From Fragilaria crotonensis (Eukaryota; Bacillariophyta; Fragilariophyceae; Fragilariales; Fragilariaceae), in contig JAKSYS010000881.1 in NCBI GenBank assembly GCA_022925895.1, forward strand, positions 806,001 to 870,000: 64,000 nucleotides of DNA, in the 5' to 3' direction. The notes below the pieces were generated by a model. It ran no database searches. It saw only the letters and a list, made by a program, of their open reading frames with translations, and was not told the origin of the DNA. The translations under genes were made by a program, and so were the position numbers. Below, piece by piece: positions 22,749-32,530 of the stretch (positions are counted from its first letter, which is position 1; each line of letters starts with the position of its first letter).

Positions 22749-25700
22749 ATGACAACCTTCAACACGATGAGTGACAACCGTTCCTACCCACGCGGGAAAC
22801 ACACTCCAGAGGTTTTTATCCTGTCTTGTCTTCACACTGTTTTCAAAGAACCATTGATTCATGATCGATGGTTACCAGCGGAACAACTTCGTACCTACAT
22901 GCATATGAAATGCAACATTGCAGATGAGATACAGTTCAATCAAGCAGCTATGATGCGGGTCATCAACAAGAAGATGTTACCTTTAGTTGGCACGGAGCCC
23001 AACATCATTGAAGGCGCTACTGGTGGAGTCGATCTGAAAGTTTTTCGGCATTCGTTTCAGGTAAAGAAGCGATGCTACTTTTTCTGGATCACGACGAAGG
23101 TTGAAGCCATACCACCCTTGATGCCTTCAACGCGCAACGCTGTAAAATGGGAAGAAGACTGTGTTTTGAAAAGGTTAATTGCAGGTGGCCGATCGCATGC
23201 GTTGGAAATAGACGTGACCATTGAGCCCGAGCCTAAACGAATGAAAGTCGTGTCGTCAGAAACAACAACGACCGCAACAACAATCAACAACAATCACCAT
23301 GCTTCCTTGAACACAGAGGAAGAGCAATCACATAGAGCGAATGCTACAATTTCTTCTTGGTGGGAATCTGGTGATGCTCGCAAACTCTTTGCGCCGTGCA
23401 CTGTCAAATATGACTCCAGTGAATGTGTGAAAGGGATTGTGATAGAGCGGATTGAGCTGCTAGAATCTGTCAACAGAAATGGCAAGAACTGGACAAAGGT
23501 TGTCGAACTTGGGACATGGAATGTGGACACGTGTCCCTACTCTGAATCCGATGTCTTTGCGTTGCGACTCAAAAGTATGTATCTGGTGTCGGCATTGCGA
23601 CAATTCGTTCTAAATATGACTGACGATTTGACGACACAGTGGACTTGGAAGAGCTGTCTTCTTTTTGCGATCAAAGCCATGAATGATGTCGGTACAGAAT
23701 ACTATTCCAATTACAGGACGTTGGCGAGATGGCACAGGAAGTTGGCCAAGCACCGACTCTTTTTTTGCAAAACGCCCGAGGCAAAGACAACAATCCCCCC
23801 ATTCTTTCGCGACAACCCTGACGCCATGGCTGCATTCAAGAGATATGGAGTTGCTAACATCCAGGATCTACGGGTTGAACTGATGTACAACTATGTGCAT
23901 CAGGATCTTATTCCAAAGCTCTTGCAAAAGGCGCAGCAAAATGGCTTGTTCAATGATGACGGTGACGAATGCAATGCTCCTGTTGTCGGAGTACTAGCCA
24001 TCACCACTGCTGACAACAACATTGAGGACGTAGGGGTAACGTCTATTAGTACTCCAAAGGACTTGTTTCTTCAAACATATGGACTTCACAAGTTAGGTAT
24101 CACAACGATTGCAAAGTGGATGCATGCCGTTGGGTTTCGCTACAAGAAGCGCGAAAAACACTACTTTGTTGACGGCCACGAAAGATTGGAGACGCTTGCG
24201 TACCGACCAGTATTTACAAAAAAGTACTTGGATAATGAAATACGAGCTCACCGATGGATCCAAATGACATTAGAAGAATCAAAAGAGCTGGAGTCAATAG
24301 GACACGTCCCGATCAATTGCGGTTACAACTACGTTGACAATGGGACCCAAAACATGGTCGAATATCATATCGACACAACTCATACATTCGAGGGCCGACT
24401 ATCTAAGCTTCGATTTGGAGGAAACTTGAGTGTTAGAAAGCCAATTGATTCGAAAACTGTTATCTACGTTGGTCAAGACGAAGCTATCTTTAAACAATTC
24501 CTGTTTTTAAGTAAGATGTGGGTCGGTCCGAGTGGTCAACGTCCTCTGCTCCCAAAAGACGAAGGAGCTGGTACGATGGTTTCGGCATTTGTCTCTCGCG
24601 AGTATGGGATCATTCGAGAGATCAGTGACATGATACTTGACGAAGTAAATGAACAACGACATGGCAAGAAATATGCAGATGAAGAGGCTGCAATCGAGAT
24701 TCTGGGAAGCCCTGACAAGAAGCCGCTCACAAAAGACAAGTCTCCGTTCCTTCACTTCTTTGAGTATGGAGAGAACCGCGAAGGCTATTGGAACTACAGC
24801 AACATGGTCATCCAGTTCGAGGACGCAGTTGATGTTCTTCAAGTAATGCATCCTACTTTCGATTTCGTCTTTCTGTTTGACCACAGTTCCGGCCACGCAA
24901 AACAACGACCCGACGGCCTCAATCATCACAGGATGAACCGCACCTTTGGTGGCAAGGCCAATCGGATGCGGGATACAATCATTGAAAGTGAAGAAGGATA
25001 CCTTGGTAAATTTCCTCGAATCTTGGAGCCCGGCAACACTCAGTCTCTTGTCTTCACTGAATCAGACCCTGGTCCCTTCTGGTTGTCCGACGCCAAAAGA
25101 GAAGAATGCCGTCACGACCAACGATATGGATGTTTCAACGATGTCAAGCTTTCAATTGCTGACATGAAAGAGCAACTAGCAAACAAAGGCATCCTTGAGG
25201 AGGATATCGCTTCAAAAAATACAAGGCAGCTCAGAAACCTTTGTTCGCAACATGAGATTCCAACCTTTAGACGTGTTGAGAACGTGGTTGAGCGGAATCG
25301 AACTGAACTGGAGCTTGAACTTAGAGGCAGGGGATTGTCTATTAAGGGGAAAAACAAAAGGGAGCTGGTTGAGATATGCAACAATAACAACATCGCAATC
25401 ACGAAGACAATTGAAAAAATCAAGGAAGGATGGGAGGGGAAAGCAAAGGGGTTATTACAGGTTCTATGGGAAAGGGGATTGATCGATGGAGCCAATTTCA
25501 AACAGTATTCACTTACCGGGAAGAAGGATGAATTTGGGATTGTTGACAATGGCACAAACCTGACGCATCTCATGGGTTTGTGCCACGACTTCCTCAATGA
25601 AGAGGGAATGTTGCAGCACATCGCAAAACGTATTGGCGTTGAAGTCCTATTGACACCGAAGTGTCACGCTGAGCTTGCGGGAGAGGGCGTGGAGTATGTA

Positions 25701-26009
25701 TGGGGTGGTGCAAAGGGTGAATACCGACGATTGAGCCTTGCACAGAAGCGAGGTAAAGACAACTTCAAGACCAGTATGCATTATTGCCTGTCTGAAGAGG
25801 TGATACCGATTGAGAGAGTTAGAAAATATGCGCGTCGAGCAAGACAATATTTGATGGCGTATCACGCAGTCGACACAGGGCAAGTTGATCCTCAAACTCA
25901 TCATGATTGTTTGAAGTTCGGTCCAGTGGCGGTTGACAAGCTGATCAACAACTTCAAAACGCACCGTTGTGTGTTCGACTTCGACTACAAATTCATCATG
26001 GAGGCATGA
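22749..26009 (+). CDS. DDE transposase with SAP-like insertion (1086 aa)
   Basis: A single-exon transposase. Around residues 455-490 lies WMHAVGFRYKKREKHYFVDG followed by HER, a hallmark I recall from fungal and algal DDE transposases related to IS630/Tc1. The proposed catalytic triad is Asp in YVGQDEAIF (about residue 577), Asp in FLFDHSSGHAKQ (about 706) and Glu in AELAGEGVEYVWGGAK (about 980). Between the second and third positions sit two helical repeats, residues about 798-835 (MKEQLANKGI...RQLRNLC) and 851-882 (LELELRGRGLSIKGKNKREL), that resemble SAP DNA-binding motifs. A conserved WEGKAKGLLQVLWERGLIDG block follows. The N-terminal 450 residues are not recognised and presumably bind the transposon ends. 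The protein ends FIMEA. Placement in the superfamily is an inference from the motifs and TA target. Confidence 0.85.
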   Translation: MTTFNTMSDNRSYPRGKHTPEVFILSCLHTVFKEPLIHDRWLPAEQLRTYMHMKCNIADEIQFNQAAMMRVINKKMLPLVGTEPNIIEGATGGVDLKVFRHSFQVKKRCYFFWITTKVEAIPPLMPSTRNAVKWEEDCVLKRLIAGGRSHALEIDVTIEPEPKRMKVVSSETTTTATTINNNHHASLNTEEEQSHRANATISSWWESGDARKLFAPCTVKYDSSECVKGIVIERIELLESVNRNGKNWTKVVELGTWNVDTCPYSESDVFALRLKSMYLVSALRQFVLNMTDDLTTQWTWKSCLLFAIKAMNDVGTEYYSNYRTLARWHRKLAKHRLFFCKTPEAKTTIPPFFRDNPDAMAAFKRYGVANIQDLRVELMYNYVHQDLIPKLLQKAQQNGLFNDDGDECNAPVVGVLAITTADNNIEDVGVTSISTPKDLFLQTYGLHKLGITTIAKWMHAVGFRYKKREKHYFVDGHERLETLAYRPVFTKKYLDNEIRAHRWIQMTLEESKELESIGHVPINCGYNYVDNGTQNMVEYHIDTTHTFEGRLSKLRFGGNLSVRKPIDSKTVIYVGQDEAIFKQFLFLSKMWVGPSGQRPLLPKDEGAGTMVSAFVSREYGIIREISDMILDEVNEQRHGKKYADEEAAIEILGSPDKKPLTKDKSPFLHFFEYGENREGYWNYSNMVIQFEDAVDVLQVMHPTFDFVFLFDHSSGHAKQRPDGLNHHRMNRTFGGKANRMRDTIIESEEGYLGKFPRILEPGNTQSLVFTESDPGPFWLSDAKREECRHDQRYGCFNDVKLSIADMKEQLANKGILEEDIASKNTRQLRNLCSQHEIPTFRRVENVVERNRTELELELRGRGLSIKGKNKRELVEICNNNNIAITKTIEKIKEGWEGKAKGLLQVLWERGLIDGANFKQYSLTGKKDEFGIVDNGTNLTHLMGLCHDFLNEEGMLQHIAKRIGVEVLLTPKCHAELAGEGVEYVWGGAKGEYRRLSLAQKRGKDNFKTSMHYCLSEEVIPIERVRKYARRARQYLMAYHAVDTGQVDPQTHHDCLKFGPVAVDKLINNFKTHRCVFDFDYKFIMEA

Positions 26010-26175
26010 AGTGATGAGTGACGATGTGCTTCGTTTTTGGCAAGAATGTGATGTTTCTCTCGTCTGCGAATTCTCCAGAGCATGCTATCAAAGTATACAA
26101 TATTGTAGCTTTTTTATACAGAAATCTTTCTGGTGCTCATCATAGACGAATTGAGAACTAAATATATTTTATACG

Positions 26176-26221
26176 AGAGCCACGATGGCTACCCAAAGTA
26201 CTTTTTATTTCCATCCAGCCA
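26176..26221 (-). repeat. Right terminal inverted repeat of transposon A
   Basis: Read on the minus strand it begins TGGCTGGATGGAAATAAA. It matches the left end imperfectly. The TA that follows (26222-26223) also borders the next element, so the two insertions share one dinucleotide. Confidence 0.85.
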
Positions 26222-26223
26222 TA

Positions 26224-27675
26224 GAGAGAGAGACCATTCGGCCTCTGAAGCAGTGGCCCGATTTTTGGTTATGAGCACTATTTTGTCACTAATTTTAACG
26301 ACTTCTGTGTTATGCGTCATACATCATACATCATACATCATACATCATACATCATACATCATACATCATACATCATACATCATACATCATACATCATACA
26401 TCATACATCATCTACCAGACATAACATTTAAAAAATTCGTTTAAGTGTATGCATAAATTGAAGGACTTGGTGTGAGCGTTTTTTCATCGGCGCGCATTTT
26501 CTACGCTCGAGCTCTCGAGCTAAAATCAGTTCCTGCTCTCGATTCTCAGATGAATCAATGCAGAAGTAGTACGGTGCCAGACGACAATGATAACAAATTC
26601 ATGACGCCGCTTCGTTGTTAAAGTAAACAGGACGGCATTGAAGTCACTCTAGTAGGCTTGCAAAAGTAATACACAGCTACAGGATGTATTGAAACTTTAT
26701 GCAATTTATCCACTTCAGCCTACCGTAGTATTAGAAAGATGACCCTCCATGATTATTCCGAGTTCACAGCAGTTAGGTTGGCACTGCCTTTACCAGCCCT
26801 TCTTGATATGATTGATGCTGGAGAAATACGTCATTTGCTGCAACCATGCTCCTCTTCTTATTTATCTTGTTGTAGTTCTGCTTTGGTGTCGCTTGCTGGC
26901 TGGTGTGATGATGGTGTCACTTGCTGGCTGGTGTGATAATGGCGCCGCATGGTGTTGGCAATTTGTGTCGACAGTCGACAGTCAACACCCATCAACTGAA
27001 AGCCAGGAGAGAGGAGCGAATGAAGTGAGAGACGATCGGAGGAGGACATCATTCAAGACAACAGAATAATAAATGGTTGAGCACATCAAGTCGTACCGCG
27101 TTTGCATTTGTGAAGCGCTATCGAACAATGAAATTTGATCCGAAGGAGTATTCATCCACTCTCTCCTTCGGTTTTGCTGCTGACCTCAGCACCTTTTCCG
27201 GCTCCTTGATGGGTGGAAGTTGTTCTTCCTTCTCAACTGGATGCCGATGAGCATTCATGCACAGATTGTTCATTGTCAACAGTGCTTGAAAGTGTGTCTT
27301 CCTCCAAAATGCATGAAATTCTCGGCGATCCAGAATTTCGCTCGCGTAGAGCTTACGTGGGAATCAGCAGATTTTTAAGGTGCATCCACGTGGAATGTCG
27401 ATTTCAGGCCGCAAATTGACTTCACCAAAAAGCCGAAGTTTGCAGCGTCCGTGCATATCCTGATGCAACACCACCCAAGGAGCATCAATATGCACGATCT
27501 CATCGAAGTTGGAATTGGTGGAGAAATCGCACATTTCATGAGCTCATAAACCGTTATCTACTCTGTCGTAAAGAATCAATTCTTCAGACATTCAAATTTT
27601 AGAGTCGTAACGGTGGTATAACGAGAGGCCGGCGGGATCGGGCCCCTGCTTCAGAGGCCGAATGGTCTCTCTCTC
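26224..27675. mobile_element. Non-autonomous TIR element, TA-flanked, abutting transposon A
   Basis: A 1.45-kb segment bounded by inverted repeats of about 37 bp. Both ends start GAGAGAGAGACCATTCGG and continue with CCTCTGAAGCA, with about one mismatch up to GGCCCGAT. TA lies directly outside each end (26222-26223 and 27676-27677). No long reading frame is present. The minus strand around 27350-27560 translates smoothly for short runs but with stops, possibly remains of a gene. A CATACAT array lies near the left end. The element belongs to a different family from transposon A, judging by its ends, but shares the TA target preference. Confidence 0.78.
26318..26408 (+). repeat. (CATACAT)13 heptanucleotide array
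   Basis: Thirteen perfect tandem copies of CATACAT. Perfect identity between copies points to recent expansion by slippage. It lies inside the TIR element that starts at 26224. Confidence 0.97.
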
Positions 27676-27697
27676 TAGTGCATACTAGAGAGAGACC
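27664..27697. repeat. Palindrome made by two facing GAGAGAGAGACC ends
   Basis: The right end of the preceding TIR element (GGTCTCTCTCTC, then TAGTGCATACTA) is followed directly by GAGAGAGACCATT on the top strand. This gives a near-perfect inverted repeat around GCAT. The second half looks like the start of another copy of the same family, of which only the first dozen or so bases are recognisable. Confidence 0.75.
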
Positions 27698-27739
27698 ATT
27701 ACTGGTTACTGGGGTACTTGTACTGGTACTACATCAGAG

Positions 27740-28500
27740 TATTAGATGAACTCATCCAGAATGGTTTGACATCTGTCTTGGTGAACAATCATCAATTGCT
27801 GAGTTTGACCAGGTTCAAGGATATGAGAGGTACAGGAGCCAGGGAATCCAGACTCCCTTTCCATTGCAGCAGTCGGGTGCATAGCTGGGCATTTGCGTCC
27901 AAATGAATTCATTCTTGATGATGAGACCACAAGGGTGCTATGTTTGCATGCCCTGAACAATGGTTGAGCGAATAAAAACACAAATGATAATGGTCCAGAT
28001 GCATAACCTTTAGCCAGCGGACTATATTGTGAAACTGAAGGCCAATGGTAGTATGGTGGTCCTTTTCCCAGAAGCCTCTTCTGTTTTCCCAAAAGTCAAA
28101 GCAGGGAAGAATGGGGACTTGCCTTCTGAAAACCTTGGCTTCTTGATACGAGAGCCATACACCTCCATAGCCAATTCCTGTCTGCATATTTGGCTCGTCC
28201 TTGCTTGTTGTATCTCATGAGCGGAATCTACGGCGTGTTGATCTAGCTATTTGTAACTTCTGGATTAAACTATCATCTCTGCCAATAGAGGAGGATATCA
28301 TTACATCTGGCTGCTATTTCATCATCATTTCGTAGGAGAGGATGATACTCTCCATTGGGACCTGTCTGTCCATATTTTTGAGCAAAACAAGAATTGCTTA
28401 TTGATTGCTTCATCTTGCATCATGAACATGCATTAGAAAGGCGGTCCTTGGTTACCATGGACATATCAGCAAGGGTGTGAATGCCAGCAGCACAGTGTGG
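27740..28500 (-). pseudogene. DDE transposase fragment, copy C
   Basis: A minus-strand remnant of the transposon A family in several frames. It retains QDEAINKQFLFCSKIW (about 28430-28385, matching QDEAIFKQFLFLSKMW in copy A), ENRRGFW and KVMHLDHYHLCF, CSGHA (matching SSGHA of the second acidic motif), then a stretch ending ILEPGQTQQL (about 27800). Neither the N-terminal third nor the C-terminal part with the third acidic residue is found next to it. The two flanking spacers give no matching inverted repeat. It is more diverged than copy B and probably older. Confidence 0.75.
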
Positions 28501-28961
28501 CAGGCTTGATCAGATTTTGCAAATGTCATCAATAGAAGGTACTACTGGACAACTCCGAGTACATCATTTTGGTTGTTGAAAATGATCGAAAAAAAGGCCT
28601 TGCATGCAGTTCCTGGTACTGGTAGCATTTGTGACAAACTACCAATCACGCCCTGATATGCCTACGTCATGGAATACATTTTTATGTAAGAGTTGGTTTT
28701 ATTTTCTCGATTTGTGACCACTGTGTCGCCCAGGTCATCAATTCTTCGAATTCCAAATTACAATGAGCGCAAATGACTAAAAAGAAAACTAATCTACTTG
28801 TACTGTGTACAGTCCCTACCATCGGACTTCACTATTTTCATACTCTACATAATTAAAATTCACCACCACAGTGACTTCCTCGTTGGTAACCTCGACCGAA
28901 GGACTGATAGGTTCTACCTATTGAATTGCGCCTCATCTACCGCTTCGTTGAGAAGACGAGA
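28501..28961. other. Spacer upstream of the PAS kinase
   Basis: About 460 bases with low GC content and no supportable gene. It should include the promoter of the downstream kinase. Confidence 0.45.
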
Positions 28962-31900
28962 ATGGCCATTGTTTGCGCATTAGATTGGTTGAATGAGGTC
29001 GACGCCAGCATTTTTGCCATTGATGCTGTCGGAAATGTAATCATGTGGAACCGGGCGATTGAGTCCTTACTCGGTTTCACATCCGACGAGATTGTGAATG
29101 GGTCTCTGTCTACTCTGGTATACGATGATGATGCTAACGTCGAAATAATTGCCGGGTGTAGGGACGGTTCTGCTGAGCATTTTCTCAGGATGAAGACTAA
29201 GGACGGCCCTCCCATTGACGTCAGAATAAAGACAGCGGTCCAAAGAAACCAAGCTGGTGAGTTCATCAGTCTCGTATGCTTTGCGGAGAGGAAACAGGTT
29301 AAGGTTTTCAAACGTAAACAATTGCAAGCTTCTCTTCAACGGCCGCACATGAATTTGCACGAAGTCAGTGTTATGCTCTTTGGTCTTGACGCGTCGGGCA
29401 TTATTGATCTCTGGAACGAGAAGTCAGTTGAGCTCACTGGGTATTCTAAAGAGGAAGCGATTGGGGGATCATTCCTTAACTTGGTGGGACAGTCACCTTC
29501 TGACGGTGCCGTGTCGACGACTTTTCAAAGAGCGATGACAAGTGCCGGAGAATCATCATTTATTGTTGAAATATGTACAAAGTTTTCGTTGCCACTCCAG
29601 TTGATTGTGCGCTCTACAGAGCGACTGGATCGCGATGGGCAACGTATCGGAACTCTCTTTGCTGCACATTGTGTGACCGAGATGGACTCCTACGAAAGAT
29701 CGATTGAAACGATGTTGCTTGATAAGGCCAATCTTCCCGTTTTTGGTGTTGACGTGGACGGTAATGTGAACCAGTGGAACGACAAGATGCATGAAACCAC
29801 TGGGTTTTCCAAGGAATCGGCATTGGATAGAAGTTTTGTGAGCACGTTCGTTGTAACGTCGTTGCATCAAACCTTCCAAGAAATCGTGGACAAAGGGCTT
29901 GAGGGATACGGGACATGTGGGTTCGAATTCGAATTCAGAACTGTCGATGGTGACGTTCGATACCTCCTCCTAAACGCATCGACTCGAAGGGACATCATCG
30001 GAAACATTGTCGGGGTTCTCTTCGTTGGTGAGGATGTGACAGAGCAAGTTCATCACTCCCGGGCAACGGCTGCAGTGGCCCGCGAGCTTAGACAACTTGT
30101 AGACACATCAAATGCTCCCATATTCGGAATCGATGTTGATGGTATGGTAAATGAATGGAATGAAAAGATGGCTGACATAACTGGTTTCACTGGAGATGAA
30201 GCATTCAATCGACCGCTTATTGAAACATTCATTGCTCCAGCCATTCGAGACCCAGTTCAAGAAACGTTCGATGAGGCTCTAAGAGGCACGGGAACTTCCA
30301 ATTATGACCTGGAATTCCTTACCAAGAACAAAGAGAGTCGGCATCTGCTCGTTAGCGCCACGACTAGAAGGGATGTCGAAAACACTATAATTGGCGTCGT
30401 TTGCGTTGGTCAAGACGTAACGGAAACTTCCAAACACGATCGCGCTGTAGCCTCCATGGCGAGCGAGCTTCGTCAGCTCATCGACACTTCGGTCGCTCCA
30501 ATTTTCGGGATAGATCGTGACGGAGATGTCAACGAGTGGAATAACACGATGACTCAGGTGACAGGATTTACGAAGGAAGAGGCGTTTGATTGCAACTTGG
30601 TTGAGAAGTTTATTGTTCCTTCGTTGCGAGGGTCGGTGCAAGAAGTCATCGACAACGCGCTTATGGGAGAGGGAAGATCGAATTACGAATTAGAATTTCG
30701 AACAAAATCGAACGAAATCAGGCATCTTCTCATCAACGCAACGACTCGTCGTGATGCTGAGAACAATGTTGTCGGTGTTGTTGCGGTATCACAAGACGTT
30801 ACTGAAGCAGTTCGTCGTGACCAGGCTGTCGCCAGTATGGCAAATGAGCTTCGGCAGCTTATCGATACTGCCAACGCCCCTATTTTCGGCATTGGTGTCG
30901 ATGGCAACGTAAATGAATGGAATAACAAAACTGCCGAAGTTACCGGTTACCTTAAAGAGGAGGCTTTTGACGAATCATTAGTTGAGAAATTCATTGCTCC
31001 TGCAATGAGACACCAAGTCGCAGAGATTATGAACAAAGCATTGGCAGGACATGCGACGTCAAACTACGAAGTAGAAATCATCGCAAAATCAAAAGAAATA
31101 CGAGTGTTGCTTGTGAATGCAACAACAAGACGAGACCAAGACCATAATATCGTCGGAGGTAAGTTTGTTGACATGTTTCACAGTTTTCAAGTTATGCAGC
31201 GCGAGAACCCTCATCTGTACCTTAGTTGTGGGAGTTGCGCAGGACGTCACTGAGGATCGGAAACACTCACGCCAGCTTCGAGAAATGCAATATTTGAGGG
31301 CGTCGCAGGATGCCAAGGTGGAAACGGAGCGAAATATGACGGCATATTTTGCCCACGAGCTTCGTAACCCGCTCGGGGCCATAGACAGTGCTCTCCATGC
31401 CATGCCTGCTGCCCTACCAGAGTCAGTGAGGACTTTGGTGTCGGGAATGCAATTATGTACTGCATTTATGTCGTCAATCATGAACAATTTACTGGATGTT
31501 CGAAAAATGGAAGAGGGTAAGATGACACTTCACAATGCCCCTATTTCACTGCAAGCAACACTTGACAGCATACACAGAATGCTGCTTCCTTCTGTGCGAC
31601 GAAATGTTGAATTCTTAGTGGAATGCCAAACCGCAGACCGAGATTGGGTGCACGGTGATTCGCATCGACTGCAGCAGGTGATGACGAACGTGGTTACCAA
31701 TGCAATCAAGTACACTGTCTGTGGTTCAATCACATTATCCGTTCGATGGATTGAGAATTCCGTCTGCTTTTCTTGCGATGACACCGGTCCAGGAATTCCG
31801 AAAAGTGAGCAGAAGAAACTTTTCGAGCGCTATGTCCAACGAGGAGGGGCGCCTGGTACAGGCCTTGGTCTCGCCATCGCCAAACATCTTGTGGAACTGA

Positions 31901-32421
31901 TGGCCGGTGACATTCGCTTTGACAGTGACCCGAGCGTCAAGCCTGGGACATCCTGCATCGTTACGTTGCCCCTTATCGAGTGCGCGGCTCCCGATGTGTT
32001 CGTGATGGAGGACGACAAAGTCATTGAGAGTGAAATATCGTTCCTCATTGTTGACGACGTGAAAATGAACAGAGTGATGTTGGCCCGAAGGATCAAGATG
32101 GGAATTGCTCCAAATTCAGTCGTCAAGGAAGCGTCGACAGGGGAAGAAGCGTTGCTCATATGTGGCACCGAGAAGTTCGATGTCATTGTCGTTGACCAGT
32201 ACATGGAGGAAGCCGGTGGTGTGATGGTAGGGACTGATGTAGTCTTCGCAATGAGAAGGATGAGAATAGACTCAATTGTGATAGGCTGTTCTGGGAATGA
32301 CATTGACCAAGAGTTTATCGAGGCCGGAGCAGATTGGGTATGGAAGAAACCGATGCCACCGAACTCCAAGATTATTTCCGACTTGAGGAGTGCGATGATG
32401 AGAAAAGGAAGAGACGTGTGA
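28962..32421 (+). CDS. Six-PAS hybrid sensor histidine kinase
   Basis: A soluble hybrid histidine kinase of about 1130 residues in two exons, 28962-31158 and 31226-32421 (intron GTAAGT...CCTTAG, phase 1). Six PAS-like domains are strung N-terminally. The last four open with variants of NAPIFGIDVDG-VNEWN. PAS 4-6 repeat with a strict 127-residue (381-nt) period, each preceded by a helix like AVASMANELRQLID, a signalling coiled coil. Next come the HisKA H-box (AYFAHELRNPLGAI), the N-box (QVMTNVVTNAIKYT), G1 (DDTGPGIP), G2 (GTGLGLAI), and a receiver domain with LIVDDVKMNR, phospho-acceptor Asp in VIVVDQYME and Lys in VWKKPM. No transmembrane segment is seen. The PAS domains lack the NCRFLQ flavin-binding motif, so it is not a LOV photoreceptor. 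The ligand is unknown. The ATG at 28962 is the first in frame. Confidence 0.93.
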
Positions 32422-32530
32422 ACATCAGATGACTAGTCTACCTGACGCGCCGTCACTTTCACACCACGGATGAATGATCCAGGTACATTTGTACTTTTGC
32501 CGTGTAAGACTTACTGCATCTTCTTAAGGC

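Larger units (their letters stand above)
22569..26221 (+). mobile_element. Intact DDE DNA transposon copy A, TA-flanked
   Basis: A 3.65-kb DNA transposon. Imperfect terminal inverted repeats of about 45 bp start TGGCTGG at 22569 and end CCAGCCA at 26221. Shared inner blocks include GAAATAAA and GGGTAGCC followed by TCGT. Each end is bordered by TA (22567-22568 and 26222-26223), the target duplication of the IS630-Tc1-mariner superfamily. One uninterrupted 1086-codon transposase fills most of it. Copy B at 15457-18409 and fragment C at about 27740-28500 belong to the same family. An uninterrupted frame and recognisable ends suggest recent activity, although the roughly 20% mismatch between the two ends is high for a young element. 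Confidence 0.88.

Noticed and set aside
26318-26408. Telomere-like repeat
   Set aside because: CATACAT lacks the G-rich strand of telomeric repeats and lies inside a transposable element.
28962-31250. LOV photoreceptor domains in the kinase
   Set aside because: None of the six PAS domains has the NCRFLQ flavin-cysteine motif.
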